Assembly: GCF_013201545.1 (NCBI RefSeq)
Contig: NZ_CP053746.1
Span: forward strand, 3,424,501-3,488,500
From: Pseudomonas graminis
Lineage (GTDB): Bacteria; Pseudomonadota; Gammaproteobacteria; Pseudomonadales; Pseudomonadaceae
Direction of reading: 5' to 3'
DNA: 64,000 nucleotides
A program made the position numbers and the translations under genes. The notes beneath the pieces are model-generated. The model was not told where the DNA came from, did no database searches, and saw only the letters and a list, made by a program, of their open reading frames with translations. Numbering within the stretch: position 1 is the stretch's first letter; each line of letters starts with the position of its first letter. This document shows positions 18,695-27,879 of the stretch, piece after piece.

Positions 18695-19498
18695 GTGAAC
18701 TACCTGACTGCGGGACTGATCTGCCTGATGCTGCTGCTCAGCGGGTGCAGCGATGACACGGACCTGTTCACCGGGCTGTCCGAGCAGGATTCCAACGACG
18801 TGATCGCCAGCCTCGCCGACCAGCACATCGACGCGCGCAAGCGCAGCGAGAAGACCGGCGTGGTCATCAGCGTGCCGACCGCCGAGATCAATCGTGCCGT
18901 GCGGATCCTCGATGCTGCCGGCCTGCCGCGTCGCTCGCGCACCAGCCTGGGCGAAATCTTCAAGAAGGAAGGGGTGATTTCCACCCCGCTGGAAGAGCGC
19001 GCGCGGTACATCTATGCCTTGTCCCAGGAGCTGGAAGCGACGCTGTCGCAGATCGACGGCGTGATCGTCGCCCGCGTTCACGTGGTATTGCCCGAACGCA
19101 TCGCGCCGGGCGAGCCGGTGCAGCCTGCGTCGGCGGCGGTGTTCATCAAACACACCTCGGCCCTGGATCCCGACAGCGTGCGCGGGCGTATCCAGCAGAT
19201 GGTCGCCAGCAGCATTCCCGGTATGTCCGGCGAGCCCCTGGATTCGAAAAAATTCGCCATCGTGTTCGTGCCGGCGGCAGAGTTTCAGGACACCGAACGG
19301 CTGGTGAATTTCGGGCCGTTTCTGATCGACAGCGCCAACATCGACTTTTGGAATCGCATGCTGTGGCTGGCGCCGTTTGCCGCGCTGTTGCTGGTTGCCT
19401 TGATCGTGCTGATCCTGCGCGGTGACTGGCGCAATGCGCTGTTGCAACGCATCGGTCTGCGCCGCAGTGCCCGGACGAGCATGCCGGTGCGGGCGTGA
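18695..19498 (+). CDS. hrcJ: HrcJ, inner-membrane ring lipoprotein (SctJ)
   Basis: HrcJ forms the periplasmic inner ring of the secretion base. The 267-aa protein has a lipobox (LLLSGC), two ring-building modules (TDLFTGLSEQDSNDVIASL ... LSQIDGVIVARVHVVLPE) and one C-terminal membrane helix (LAPFAALLLVALIVLIL) with a short basic tail. It starts with GTG. Its TGA overlaps the hrpD ATG (TGATG), indicating translational coupling. Confidence 0.95.
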   Translation: MNYLTAGLICLMLLLSGCSDDTDLFTGLSEQDSNDVIASLADQHIDARKRSEKTGVVISVPTAEINRAVRILDAAGLPRRSRTSLGEIFKKEGVISTPLEERARYIYALSQELEATLSQIDGVIVARVHVVLPERIAPGEPVQPASAAVFIKHTSALDPDSVRGRIQQMVASSIPGMSGEPLDSKKFAIVFVPAAEFQDTERLVNFGPFLIDSANIDFWNRMLWLAPFAALLLVALIVLILRGDWRNALLQRIGLRRSARTSMPVRA

Positions 19499-20055
19499 TG
19501 TCAGGCGCCGAGGAGCACTGGATTCGTTGGTGGTGTGCGCCCTGGGAATGGGCCCATGCCGACTGGATCGACGTGTTCGCCGACCATTGCGGCGTGACCC
19601 GTGAAGATTGCGCCGAGCTGCTCGGCACCCGACACAACGTCTTTCTGCACAGCGTCGGTGTGGTCCCGAGCCAACCGCCACCGCCTGTTGAACCGCTGAT
19701 GCAATGGCTGCAACTGGATGAAGCGCAGCAGCACCGGGCGCTGTCCCTGGCGGGCCGAATCTGTTTCGGCCAGGGCGGGGAGGCGAGCGTTGACGACGCC
19801 GTGCAGGTGCATGAGCCCTGGTGTCGGGCGGTGGCCAAGGCGTTGCGGCCCGGTTTATGGCTCGATGCCTCGGTGACCGATGCGCGGGTGTTGCTTGCGG
19901 CGTGGGCGGGTGAGCCTTGCTGGTCGCGGCTGCGGCTGTCATGGGCGCCGGATGCCTTGCCGTCGCCGTGCGCCAAGCTGTCCGAAAACGCGCTGCCTGA
20001 AAACAAGCTGCAAACCCTCTGGCACTCGGTGTTATGGCGGGTGACGACGCCTTGA
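19498..20055 (+). CDS. hrpD: HrpD, cytoplasmic sorting-platform protein (SctK-like)
   Basis: The 185-aa protein has no signal peptide or membrane segment and is rich in Trp and Leu (HWIRWWCAPWEWAH). Its position between hrcJ and hrpE equals that of SctK in other systems, where SctK links the ATPase complex to the base ring. The start overlaps the hrcJ stop. Sequence conservation of HrpD is low, so the role rests mainly on gene order. Confidence 0.85.
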   Translation: MSGAEEHWIRWWCAPWEWAHADWIDVFADHCGVTREDCAELLGTRHNVFLHSVGVVPSQPPPPVEPLMQWLQLDEAQQHRALSLAGRICFGQGGEASVDDAVQVHEPWCRAVAKALRPGLWLDASVTDARVLLAAWAGEPCWSRLRLSWAPDALPSPCAKLSENALPENKLQTLWHSVLWRVTTP

Positions 20056-20092
20056 TGATTGCCGTTACCTCATTGTTTTTCAGGAGCTGAAC

Positions 20093-20674
20093 ATGCTCGC
20101 CAAGCGTCGTCTCGTGTTGTCTTCTTCCGCCGTGCTGGTCACCAACATCCTGCGTCGCGAAGACTTGGCCGGTACCGTGCTCGCCGCCGAAGTGCTGGAC
20201 AATGCCCGCGCAGAAGCCGAGCAGATTCTGGCTGCCGCCCACGCCCAGGCTCAGCACGAAAAGGATCAGGCGCTGGCGCAATTCTGGGAAAGCGCCAACG
20301 GTTTTCTGCAGCAACTGGAGCAGCAGCGACTGGCCTTGGCCGAGGAGTCGATGGAGGCGGTGGAAGCCTTGCTCAACGAAGCCCTCGCCGAGTTGCTCGA
20401 TCAGACCACACTCGCTGAACGCAGTCGCGCGCTGATGAGGAATCTCGCCGCCAGCCAGACCGTCGAAACCAGGGCCGTGCTCAGCGCTCATCCCGACATG
20501 CTCGACAGCCTCGGTGAGTGGCTGTCGGCCAGTCGCTTCGCCGAGCACTGGCAGTTAAAAAGTGACCCGGCGCTGGCGCCACAGACCTTGCGCCTGAGCG
20601 ACGCCAATGGCGCGTTCGACATCGACTGGGACAGCCTGCGCCGTGGGCTCGCGGGGCCAACGGCACATTCGTGA
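20093..20674 (+). CDS. hrpE: HrpE, ATPase stator (SctL)
   Basis: HrpE holds and regulates the ATPase HrcN, like YscL or FliH. The 193-aa protein has a long charged helix at about residues 40-100 (NARAEAEQILAAAHAQAQHE ... LQQLEQQRLALAEES), typical of the peripheral stalk, and a globular C-terminal part. The start codon follows CAGGAG. It is the last gene of the hrpA operon and is followed by the next hrp box. Confidence 0.92.
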   Translation: MLAKRRLVLSSSAVLVTNILRREDLAGTVLAAEVLDNARAEAEQILAAAHAQAQHEKDQALAQFWESANGFLQQLEQQRLALAEESMEAVEALLNEALAELLDQTTLAERSRALMRNLAASQTVETRAVLSAHPDMLDSLGEWLSASRFAEHWQLKSDPALAPQTLRLSDANGAFDIDWDSLRRGLAGPTAHS

Positions 20675-20704
20675 TTTTTTCTTGACCCGGTTGTGACGGT
20701 TCAT

Positions 20705-20733
20705 GGAACCGGAGCGGCCGCAGGTTCCACTCA
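20705..20733 (+). promoter_or_regulatory. hrp box of the hrpF-hrcC operon
   Basis: GGAACC, a 16-base spacer and CCACTCA lie 31 bp after hrpE and 30 bp before hrpF. Confidence 0.93.
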
Positions 20734-20763
20734 GGGGTTGAATCCCTCAGTTGGAGCACCGGC

Positions 20764-20988
20764 ATGATCAGTTTCAAATCCCTGCAAAACCACCTCGATC
20801 ACTCCTATTCCCGCGCCCAGGACGACATGCAGGACGCCGCCGAAACCGCCTCGGAAAGCGGCACCATGGAAGACTTCCAGGCGTTCAGCGATGCCTCGCA
20901 GCAGACCAATGTCGCCAACATGATTCTCAATGAAGGACTGCGCGCCAAACACGGCATCACCAAAGCGATCATCGATGGAATTCAGTGA
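20764..20988 (+). CDS. hrpF: HrpF, small type III accessory protein
   Basis: The 74-aa, all-helical, cysteine-free protein begins MISFKSLQNHLDHSYSRAQD. In P. syringae HrpF is needed for secretion and pairs with the chaperone-like HrpG, in a manner recalling needle-subunit chaperone complexes. It is the first gene after the hrp box, and its last 14 bases overlap hrpG. The assignment rests on resemblance and gene order. Confidence 0.9.
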   Translation: MISFKSLQNHLDHSYSRAQDDMQDAAETASESGTMEDFQAFSDASQQTNVANMILNEGLRAKHGITKAIIDGIQ

Positions 20989-21403
20989 ATTCAGCGCGAT
21001 CCTCGCTCAGTGGTGCGAGCGACGTCCGCTCGCGCCGCTGGACTGCTGGATCGATGACGCCAACGCGCGACTGGCGGTGTCGGGCAACGGCATTCGCTTG
21101 AGCCTTGATGTGCTCGATCCCTACGACGGCAGCGACCCGCAACGACTCGACGCCGTGCTGAGCCAAGGCGGTGCCGGCGTGGCCTGTGCCTGTGAGGGTG
21201 GGCTGGCCATCGACCCCGACACCCGCTGCGTGGTGTTGGTGAGCTGGATTCCCGACCCCTGCAATCCCACGCAACTGCTCGAACGTCTCGAACGCCTGGC
21301 CAATCAGCGCGCCGCGATGCTCAGCCTCATGCAAACCTCGATTCGCAGCGCGACCGCCTCGCCGTCCCGCTCGACCCTCAAAACCTGGCAACCGGGAGTG
21401 TGA
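20975..21403 (+). CDS. hrpG: HrpG, chaperone-like protein that relieves HrpV repression
   Basis: HrpG has the size and acidic character of a class I secretion chaperone. In P. syringae it binds HrpV and so frees HrpS. The 142-aa protein starts MEFSEFSAILAQWCERRPLA and contains the chaperone-like stretch RLSLDVLDPYDGSDPQRLDA. The ATG at 20975 overlaps the end of hrpF, suggesting coupled translation; an in-frame start at 20930 lies deep inside hrpF. The hrcC start follows the stop by one base. Confidence 0.9.
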   Translation: MEFSEFSAILAQWCERRPLAPLDCWIDDANARLAVSGNGIRLSLDVLDPYDGSDPQRLDAVLSQGGAGVACACEGGLAIDPDTRCVVLVSWIPDPCNPTQLLERLERLANQRAAMLSLMQTSIRSATASPSRSTLKTWQPGV

Positions 21404-21404
21404 A

Positions 21405-23510
21405 ATGCGCAAGGCCTTAATGTGGTTGCCTTTGCTGATGATCGGCATCGGTGCGCCGGCGCTGGCCGCGGTGCCTGACGCCTGGAAACACACCGCCTAC
21501 GCCTATGACGCGCGGCAGACCGAGCTGGCGACTGCGCTGGCAGACTTCGCCAAAGAGTTCGGCATCGGCCTGGAAATGCCGGCAATGCCGGGCACCCTGG
21601 ATGGGCGTATTCGTGCGCAGAACCCCCAGGAATTCCTCGACCGGCTGGGTCAGGAGCATCACTTCCAGTGGTTCGTCTACAACGAAACCCTGTACATCAG
21701 CCCCACCAGCGAGCAGACCTCGGCGCGCATCGAAGTGTCGCCGGAAGCGGTCGATGATCTGCAGCAGGCGCTGTCCGATGTCGGCCTGCTGGACAAGCGC
21801 TTCGGCTGGGGCGCATTGCCCGACGAAGGCGTGGTGCTGGTGCGCGGCCCGGCCAAGTACGTCGACTTCGTGCGCAGTTACAGCAAGAAGGTCGAGGCCC
21901 CGGAAAAAGCCGAGAAGCAGGACATCGTGGTCCTGCCGCTGAAGTATGCCAACGCCGCCGACCGCACCATTCGTTATCGCGATCAACAGCTCACCGTTGC
22001 CGGCGTGGCCAGCATTCTTCAAGAGCTGCTGGAAAGCCGTTCCCGAGGCGAATCCATCAACGGCGTCAATCTGCTGCAAGGGCAGGGCGGCGCCGGCCGT
22101 TCGCTCAATGGCGGCACCACGTCCTCCGGCCTGAATTACGGCGGCATGGACGGGCAGGGTTTTGACACCGGCGCCATCGAACAGGGGCTGGATCGGGTGC
22201 TGGGCTCCAAAGGCAAACGCGGCGGGTCCTCCAATGAAGAGAAGGGCCGCTCGAAGATCCGCGTCAGCGCCGACGTGCGCAACAACTCGGTGCTGATCTA
22301 CGACCTGCCCAAGCGCCGGGCGATGTACGAGAAGCTGGTCAAGGAACTGGATACGCCGCGTAACCTGATCGAGATCGATGCGGTAATTCTCGACATTGAT
22401 CGCAACGAGCTGGCGCAGCTGTCCAGTCGCTGGAATTTCAAAGGCGGCAGCGTAAGCGGCGGCGCCAACTTGTTCGATCAAGGCACCAGCACCACGCTGT
22501 TCATTCAGGACGCCGGCAAGTTCTCCGCCGACCTGCATGCCCTCGAAGGCAACGGCGCAGCGTCGGTGATCGGCAACCCATCCATTCTGACCCTGGAAAA
22601 CCAGCCGGCGGTGATCGACTTCAGCCGCACCGAATACCTCACCGCCACCTCCGAACGCGTCGCGGACATTCAGGCGATCACGGCGGGCACCAGCTTGCAG
22701 GTGATTCCGCGGTCCCTGGACCAGAACGGCAAATCCCAGGTGCAACTGATCGTCGACATCGAAGACGGCCAGATCGACACCTCGCAAATCAACGAAGACC
22801 AGCCGGCGGTGCGCAAGGGCAACGTCAGCACCCAGGCGGTGATCGCCGAGCATGGCTCGCTGGTCATTGGCGGTTTTCATGGGCTGGAAACCACCGACAA
22901 GGTCAACAAGATCCCGCTGCTGGGCGACATCCCGGTCATCGGCAAACTGCTGTTCCAGTCCCGCAGTCGCGAGCTGAACCAGCGTGAGCGCCTGTTCATC
23001 CTGACGCCGCGGCTGATCGGCGATCAGATCAATCCGGCGCGCTATGTGCAGAACGGCAACCCCCATGACGTCGATGACCAGATGAAGCGCATCAAGGAAC
23101 GCCGCGACGGTGGCGAACAACCGACCCGCAGTGACGTGCAGAACGCTTTCACCCAGTTGCTCGACGGCGTGACCCCGGTGGGCTTCAACAGCGGCGAGAC
23201 CTTGCCGTTCGAAGCGGACAGCCTGTGTGATCCGGGTGTTGGTCTGAGCATGGATCGCCAGCGTTCCCAGTGGTTTACCCGCAAGGATTGGGGCATTGCG
23301 GTGGTCGTGGCACGCAACACCACCAGCAAACCGGTGCGCATCGACGAAAGCCGCTGCGGGGGTCGCTGGGTGATGGGTGTCAGCGCCTGGCCCCATGCGT
23401 GGCTGCAGCCGGGGGCGGAGAGTGAAATCTACATCGCCCTGCGTCAGCCGCAGGTGTCGAGCAAGGCCAAACAGAACCGACCTTCGCTGCTCAAGGGGGC
23501 TACACGATGA
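21405..23510 (+). CDS. hrcC: HrcC, outer-membrane secretin (SctC)
   Basis: HrcC forms the outer-membrane ring. The 701-aa protein has a signal peptide (cleavage after GAPALAA), periplasmic N-modules (residues ~25-330, with a Gly/Ser-rich loop near 225) and the secretin core with VIGNPSILTLENQPAVIDFS and the family signature KIPLLGDIPVIGKLLFQSRS near residue 505. A C-terminal extension after about residue 560 is probably the pilotin-binding region. Its end overlaps hrpT by 4 bases. Confidence 0.96.
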   Translation: MRKALMWLPLLMIGIGAPALAAVPDAWKHTAYAYDARQTELATALADFAKEFGIGLEMPAMPGTLDGRIRAQNPQEFLDRLGQEHHFQWFVYNETLYISPTSEQTSARIEVSPEAVDDLQQALSDVGLLDKRFGWGALPDEGVVLVRGPAKYVDFVRSYSKKVEAPEKAEKQDIVVLPLKYANAADRTIRYRDQQLTVAGVASILQELLESRSRGESINGVNLLQGQGGAGRSLNGGTTSSGLNYGGMDGQGFDTGAIEQGLDRVLGSKGKRGGSSNEEKGRSKIRVSADVRNNSVLIYDLPKRRAMYEKLVKELDTPRNLIEIDAVILDIDRNELAQLSSRWNFKGGSVSGGANLFDQGTSTTLFIQDAGKFSADLHALEGNGAASVIGNPSILTLENQPAVIDFSRTEYLTATSERVADIQAITAGTSLQVIPRSLDQNGKSQVQLIVDIEDGQIDTSQINEDQPAVRKGNVSTQAVIAEHGSLVIGGFHGLETTDKVNKIPLLGDIPVIGKLLFQSRSRELNQRERLFILTPRLIGDQINPARYVQNGNPHDVDDQMKRIKERRDGGEQPTRSDVQNAFTQLLDGVTPVGFNSGETLPFEADSLCDPGVGLSMDRQRSQWFTRKDWGIAVVVARNTTSKPVRIDESRCGGRWVMGVSAWPHAWLQPGAESEIYIALRQPQVSSKAKQNRPSLLKGATR

Positions 23511-23710
23511 ACCTGCGCGGTTTGCTTTTGCTGTTTCTGGTCACCGCCACGTTGGCGGGGTGTGCCACCCATGGGTGCTCGGGTTATTCGTGCAAGCGGC
23601 CGGATTCCAATGACCGGGAGCTGGTGATCTGGTGGCCGCCGGACATGCGTCAGGGGATTGATGAGCGTGACCATGAGCAGGATTTTACTGTGGTGCCATT
23701 GAAGGACTGA
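23507..23710 (+). CDS. hrpT: HrpT, outer-membrane lipoprotein (secretin pilotin)
   Basis: The 67-aa protein has a signal peptide with lipobox LAGC, two further cysteine pairs (CATHGCSGYSCKRP) and the conserved stretch ELVIWWPPDMRQGIDERDH. HrpT helps the secretin HrcC reach the outer membrane. It overlaps the hrcC stop (ATGA) and is followed two bases later by hrpV. Confidence 0.92.
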   Translation: MNLRGLLLLFLVTATLAGCATHGCSGYSCKRPDSNDRELVIWWPPDMRQGIDERDHEQDFTVVPLKD

Positions 23711-23712
23711 GC

Positions 23713-24072
23713 ATGATTCGGGTATCGGAAAAAGCAGCGTTTTACGCCCACGTCGCCGCTGAGCGCGCGGCGATCTGGCCGGTGGCGACGGGTGTGGCGT
23801 TTGTCAGTCGACGTGAGCATCGGGACTGGGGCATCGCGCTGCATATCGAGGGCCGGGCCTTGCGCCCGGAGCAGTTGCGCGATGCGTTGGAGCGGCGGTT
23901 TTCGCAGGCGGAGTTGTTCAATGACTTCTTTTTGTTTTTGGATGTGCAGCGGGATTTTGTGGTCTGGCATGCGGTGCCTGGGGCGCAGGAGTCGCCGGTG
24001 AGTCTGGACAGTATTCGCCGGCAGGAGCTGGAGCTGGCGGGGTTGGGGCATCTCAGTGATGTTTTGCAGTAG
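23713..24072 (+). CDS. hrpV: HrpV, anti-activator of HrpS
   Basis: The 119-aa soluble protein (MIRVSEKAAFYAHVAAERAA ...) matches HrpV in size and place. In P. syringae HrpV binds HrpS and lowers hrpL expression, and HrpG titrates it. Since both HrpV and HrpG are HrpL-controlled here, the circuit is a feedback loop. It is the last gene of the operon. A large inverted repeat begins about 30 bp downstream. Confidence 0.9.
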   Translation: MIRVSEKAAFYAHVAAERAAIWPVATGVAFVSRREHRDWGIALHIEGRALRPEQLRDALERRFSQAELFNDFFLFLDVQRDFVVWHAVPGAQESPVSLDSIRRQELELAGLGHLSDVLQ

Positions 24073-24100
24073 CGCGCTCGCGGGGCCCTCGTTTTCCAGA

Positions 24101-24385
24101 TCAACATCAAGAGCGTCTGCCTAACGGCAGACATTTCGCCTTCGGCGAGTTACTTGGAAAAGCACCCCAAGTAACCAAGGGTGCTTGCTCTCGGTTTGGT
24201 TCCTCCTTCGTCGGAATACCCTCACTCCGGTCTTGCTCCGTGGGCCCGCGCCGAACGGACATCCATGTCCTGACGGCGCTCTCGCCGCATCCATGCGGCT
24301 CGGCCCACTGCGCAAGACCTGCGTTCAGCCTGCACCCAAGTCGCGATTGGCGGTGACTGAGCCTTTTGCGCAGGAAGATCAAAAG
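24101..24385 (+). repeat. Left arm of a long inverted repeat
   Basis: This stretch is a diverged reverse complement of 24793-25084. Landmarks shared by both arms are GTCTGCC, TTTCGCCTTCGGCGA, GCTCCGTGGGCCCGC, CTCTCGCCGCATCCATGCGG and CCTGCGTTCAGCCTGCACCC. I see no supported gene in it; open frames here are repeat-derived. Confidence 0.85.
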
Positions 24386-24400
24386 CGCGCTTACGCTTAG

Positions 24401-24775
24401 TAGGACCGGCTTTAGCCGGGAAGAGGCCCGTCCAAACGCTGACATTCGATCGTCCCCACGCTCCGTGTGGGAATGCATCCTCTGACGCTCCGCGTCACCC
24501 CCCCAAGCATGAATGCGGGTTGAAAATCTGCAGTCGGACGCCATCCCTGTGGGAGTCGAGCTTGCTCGCGAATGCTGTGTTTCAAACACCAACTATTCGG
24601 CGGATGTACCAATGCTTTCGCGAGCAAGCTCGCTCCCACAGGAGGGAGTCGTGTCTGCAAAACTGCCAGCGCCCATACCGGCCTCTTCCCGGCTAAAGCC
24701 GGTCCCACTAAAAAGCAACGTGGACACCCTGTGGGACCGGCGGTGTCTCTCGTAGGACCGGCTTCAGCCGGGAAG
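24401..24775. repeat. REP cluster of two families between the inverted arms
   Basis: Copies of the REP with core ACCGGCTTCAGCCGGGAAG lie at about 24401-24423, 24686-24708 (inverted) and 24752-24775. A second family (core GAGCTTGCTCGCGAA) forms an inverted pair at about 24549-24580 and 24615-24644. Such elements are non-autonomous and spread by RAYT transposases; no RAYT gene is in the window. Confidence 0.85.
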
Positions 24776-24792
24776 CTGTTGCTTTGCTTTGC

Positions 24793-25084
24793 TTTTGATC
24801 TTCGACGCAAGAAGTCCAGGCGACACAAATCGCGACTTGGGTGCAGGCTGAACGCAGGTCTCGCGGAGTGGGCCGAGCCGCATGGATGCGGCGAGAGCTG
24901 CCCCCCGCCATGGATGGCGGATGGCAGCGGGCCCACGGAGCGGGACCGGAGTGAAGGAACCCTGACGAAGGAAGGGCCAAACCAGGAGCAGGCACTTTTG
25001 CTTACTTTTGGTGCTTTTCAAAAGTAAGTCGCCGAAGGCGAAACAGTCTGCCCCCAGGCAGACGCCCTTGATCTTGATCTTGAT
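24793..25084 (-). repeat. Right arm of the long inverted repeat
   Basis: The arm mirrors 24101-24385 with scattered differences and ends in GATCTTGATCTTGATC, immediately before the hrcU stop codon. Together the arms border the convergent ends of the hrpV and hrcU operons. Confidence 0.85.
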
Positions 25085-26160
25085 CAAACATCTTCGATTC
25101 GAATGACTTCGTCCGTCACTTCCTCCAGCTGCCGCACGATCTGATAAATATTCGCCACCGCCAGCAGCGTCGTCCGCGGGATGTACTTGCCCGCCTTGAC
25201 CTTATAAAGCGTCCGCGCCAGCCAGATACTCTGCACCACCGGAATCCCCGCCTTCTTCGCCCGCGCGATCAACGCCAGCGCCTCATCATCCTCACCCTTA
25301 CAGTGAATCTGCGGCAGCGGCGTCGTGCCGGGCCGGTAATACAGCGCCACCGCATAATGCGTCGGATTCACCACCAGCATGTCCGCATCCTCCACCGGCT
25401 TGGCCGGCGCGGTCGGCGCCTGGTTCAACAACTCGTGGGCCAGTTGCCGACGATGGCCCTTCACGTGTGGGTCACCCTCGGCTTGCTTGTACTCCTTCTT
25501 GATGTCCTCGTGGCTCATCCGCAGCTTCTTCGCGTGGAAATACTTCTGCAGCGCAAAATCCACCGCGCCGATCACCAGAAGCAACCCCAGCGTCGCCCGC
25601 AAGATATGCCGGAACACCTGCAACAGCGCATGCCAATAGGTCGTCAGGTCCGTGCTCGAGAGCAAAATCAACGTACCCAGCGACGGCTTCACCACGACAT
25701 ACAGCGTCGCGGCGATGGCCGTGGCTTTCAAAATGCTGAGCAACAAGGTCGTCAGGCTCTGCGCCGAGAACATCTGCTTGGCGTGGGTGAAAGGGTTGAG
25801 CTTGTTGAAATCCAGCTTCAATGCCTTGGGCGCAAACAGGAACCCGATCTGTATCCAGCTGCCCACCAGCCGCATCAACATCGCGATGCCGACGCTGCTC
25901 AGGATGAAGCCGACCAACACGCTCGCGCCTTCGCTGGCGACCTGTTCCAGCGTATGCATGAAGGGCTGGCCAACACCCTGGAACGACAGCGTCATCAAGT
26001 GCAGCAAGCGCGCGACGCTTTCGTCGGCCAGGCCGAAGGTCACTTCGCTGACCACCAACAGCACCAGCAGTTTGCTCAGGTCCTGGCTCTGTCCGACCTG
26101 GCCCTTTTCCCGGGCGTCGCGCAGCTGTTTGGGCGTGGCTTTTTCGGTTTTTTCGCTCAC
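25084..26160 (-). CDS. hrcU: HrcU, export-apparatus switch protein (SctU)
   Basis: HrcU is the autocleaving gate protein that sets the order of substrates. The 358-aa protein has four hydrophobic segments in its first ~210 residues and a cytoplasmic domain with the self-cleavage motif NPTH (residues 265-268). Its start overlaps hrcT by 4 bases. It is the last gene of the 12-gene leftward operon and ends against a long inverted repeat. Confidence 0.96.
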   Translation of the reverse strand: MSEKTEKATPKQLRDAREKGQVGQSQDLSKLLVLLVVSEVTFGLADESVARLLHLMTLSFQGVGQPFMHTLEQVASEGASVLVGFILSSVGIAMLMRLVGSWIQIGFLFAPKALKLDFNKLNPFTHAKQMFSAQSLTTLLLSILKATAIAATLYVVVKPSLGTLILLSSTDLTTYWHALLQVFRHILRATLGLLLVIGAVDFALQKYFHAKKLRMSHEDIKKEYKQAEGDPHVKGHRRQLAHELLNQAPTAPAKPVEDADMLVVNPTHYAVALYYRPGTTPLPQIHCKGEDDEALALIARAKKAGIPVVQSIWLARTLYKVKAGKYIPRTTLLAVANIYQIVRQLEEVTDEVIRIEDV

Positions 26161-26951
26161 GGCACATGCACCAGTTGGCCGAGCAAATGCTTCAGATCGG
26201 CGAGTTGCATGATCTGGCCGTTGCCCAGTTCCAGCAGCGTCGGCAGGTAGATGAGCAGGAAGGCGATGCCCGCCATGCTCTTGGCCGGCATGGCCAGGAT
26301 CGACACGTTCAGTTGCTGCGCGTACAGGCCGATGATCGCCAGCGCGGCCTCGATCAACAGCAGCAAGCCAATGAACGGCGCGGCGTAGAGCATCATGTGC
26401 TGAAGGGTCTGGTTGAGTTGTTCGAGAAACAGGTCCAGTCCGTCGACGGTCATGCCGGGCAGCCAGGCGGTGGGCGGCCAGACCTGATAACTGTCCCAGA
26501 TCACCTGCGTGATCAGCGACAACCCGCCGGACAGGATCACCAGCATGATCAACGTCTCCTGAAACAGCTCGCCCAACGGCGTCGCGTCAGGCCCCAGCGC
26601 CGGGTTCAGCTGACCGCCGCTCAAGGCGCCGCGCTGGCTGTCGAGCAGCGCGCCCACCGACGCGAACATCCAGAACGGCGCGTACAGCAACAGGCCGAGG
26701 AGGGTGCCGAGGACGGCCTCTTTGAGCAGCAGCGCGCCGATGGAAAACCAGTCGTCGGTCATGCCCGACAGCGCACGGCTGATGCTCGGTGCGGGCACCA
26801 TCGAGACCACCAGCACCACGGCGTAACGCAGCGGACCCTTGAGGTATTTGAAGCAGAACGCCGGCACCAGAATCATGCACGGCAGGATGCGCGCCGCCGC
26901 CAGGCCCATGCCCAGCATCAGTTCGAACAGGCCCTGGGCGTCGAAGGGCAT
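26157..26951 (-). CDS. hrcT: HrcT, export-gate membrane protein (SctT)
   Basis: The 264-aa protein has six to eight hydrophobic segments and the SctT/FliR pattern, including PAFCFKYLKGPLRYAVVLVV and the final helices before LLEL. With HrcR and HrcS it forms the helical export gate. It starts one base after the hrcS stop is complete (adjacent codons) and overlaps hrcU by 4 bases. Confidence 0.95.
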   Translation of the reverse strand: MPFDAQGLFELMLGMGLAAARILPCMILVPAFCFKYLKGPLRYAVVLVVSMVPAPSISRALSGMTDDWFSIGALLLKEAVLGTLLGLLLYAPFWMFASVGALLDSQRGALSGGQLNPALGPDATPLGELFQETLIMLVILSGGLSLITQVIWDSYQVWPPTAWLPGMTVDGLDLFLEQLNQTLQHMMLYAAPFIGLLLLIEAALAIIGLYAQQLNVSILAMPAKSMAGIAFLLIYLPTLLELGNGQIMQLADLKHLLGQLVHVP

Positions 26952-27218
26952 CTAGTGCGCGCCGCCGGATCGGGCAATGAGGTCGAAGGCCAGGTTGATG
27001 AACTGGATCAGCTCGACACCGATCCAGCGCCCGGTCATGGCCAGGGTCAGGCCGACGGCGGCGAGCTTGATGCCGAAGGGCAGGGTCTGGTCCTGGATCT
27101 GCATCAACGCCTGCAGCAGCGAGGTGATGACGCCGACCAGCACGGCGACCCCCAACGGCGGCGCCGTGAGAATCACTACCAGAAACATGCCCTGTTTGAA
27201 CAACGCCAGCGCTTCCAT
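26952..27218 (-). CDS. hrcS: HrcS, export-gate membrane protein (SctS)
   Basis: The 88-aa protein has two membrane helices (MFLVVILTAPPLGVAVLVGV and LPFGIKLAAVGLTLAMTG) joined by the family loop SLLQALMQIQDQ. I start at the ATG at 27218; a GTG one codon earlier is possible. It lies 7 bases after hrcR. Confidence 0.95.
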   Translation of the reverse strand: MEALALFKQGMFLVVILTAPPLGVAVLVGVITSLLQALMQIQDQTLPFGIKLAAVGLTLAMTGRWIGVELIQFINLAFDLIARSGGAH

Positions 27219-27225
27219 CACCGCC

Positions 27226-27879
27226 TCACATGTACGAGTAGAAAAGGCTGTCGAGCAGGCGCGTCCAGCCTTGCACCAGCACGAACAGCAGCAGTTTGAG
27301 GGGCAGCGAAATGGTCATCGGCGAGACCATCTGCATGCCCAGCGCCAGCAGCAGGTTGGAGACGATCAGGTCGATGACGATGAACGGGATGTAGATCAGA
27401 AAGCCGATCTGGAAACCGGCCTGCAACTCGGACAACACGAAGGCGGGCACGGCCAGCAGCAGGTCGCTTTTGCTGGCCTGATCGGCCATGTCCTTGGGCC
27501 ACATGCGCTGGGTGTTGTCGAGCAGGTGGGCCACGACTTCCGGGTCGGTGTTGCGGCTCATGAAGCGCTGCAACGGCTCGATGACGGTGCTGGCGCTGGC
27601 CTGCAACTTCTCGGTGCTGCCCATCTCCAGCGGGTGGTCGTGAACCCGCTGTTGAATTTCATGGGCGACGGGGGCCATGACGAACATGGTCGCGGCCAGG
27701 GCTATGCCGTAGAGCGCCATGTTCGGCGGCACTTGCTGCACGCCGATGGCGTTGCGGGTAATCAGGAGGGTCATGGCGATCTTGAGAAAGGCCGTGCAGA
27801 CGATCAACAGAAATGGAATCAACGACAGGGCGCCGAGAAACAGCGCCAGCATCACCGGGTTCATCCCGTCCATGATCAT
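27226..27879 (-). CDS. hrcR: HrcR, export-gate membrane protein (SctR)
   Basis: The 217-aa protein shows four hydrophobic segments and the SctR/FliP hallmarks [20 protein letters not shown], then [20 protein letters not shown] near the C-terminus. Five copies of SctR start assembly of the export gate. Its ATG overlaps the hrcQb stop (ATGA). Confidence 0.96.
   Translation of the reverse strand: MIMDGMNPVMLALFLGALSLIPFLLIVCTAFLKIAMTLLITRNAIGVQQVPPNMALYGIALAATMFVMAPVAHEIQQRVHDHPLEMGSTEKLQASASTVIEPLQRFMSRNTDPEVVAHLLDNTQRMWPKDMADQASKSDLLLAVPAFVLSELQAGFQIGFLIYIPFIVIDLIVSNLLLALGMQMVSPMTISLPLKLLLFVLVQGWTRLLDSLFYSYM

Noticed and set aside
18185..20548. 787-codon minus-strand frame opposite hrpB-hrcJ-hrpD-hrpE
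   Set aside because: It crosses four well-recognised genes and is a high-GC shadow without a ribosome site or domain.
21417..23396. 659-codon minus-strand frame opposite hrcC
   Set aside because: It mirrors the codon structure of the secretin gene and has no independent support.
24107..25087. Several ORFs between hrpV and hrcU
   Set aside because: They consist of the long inverted repeat and REPs and occur in both orientations. Such repeat-born frames are often annotated as hypothetical proteins by mistake.
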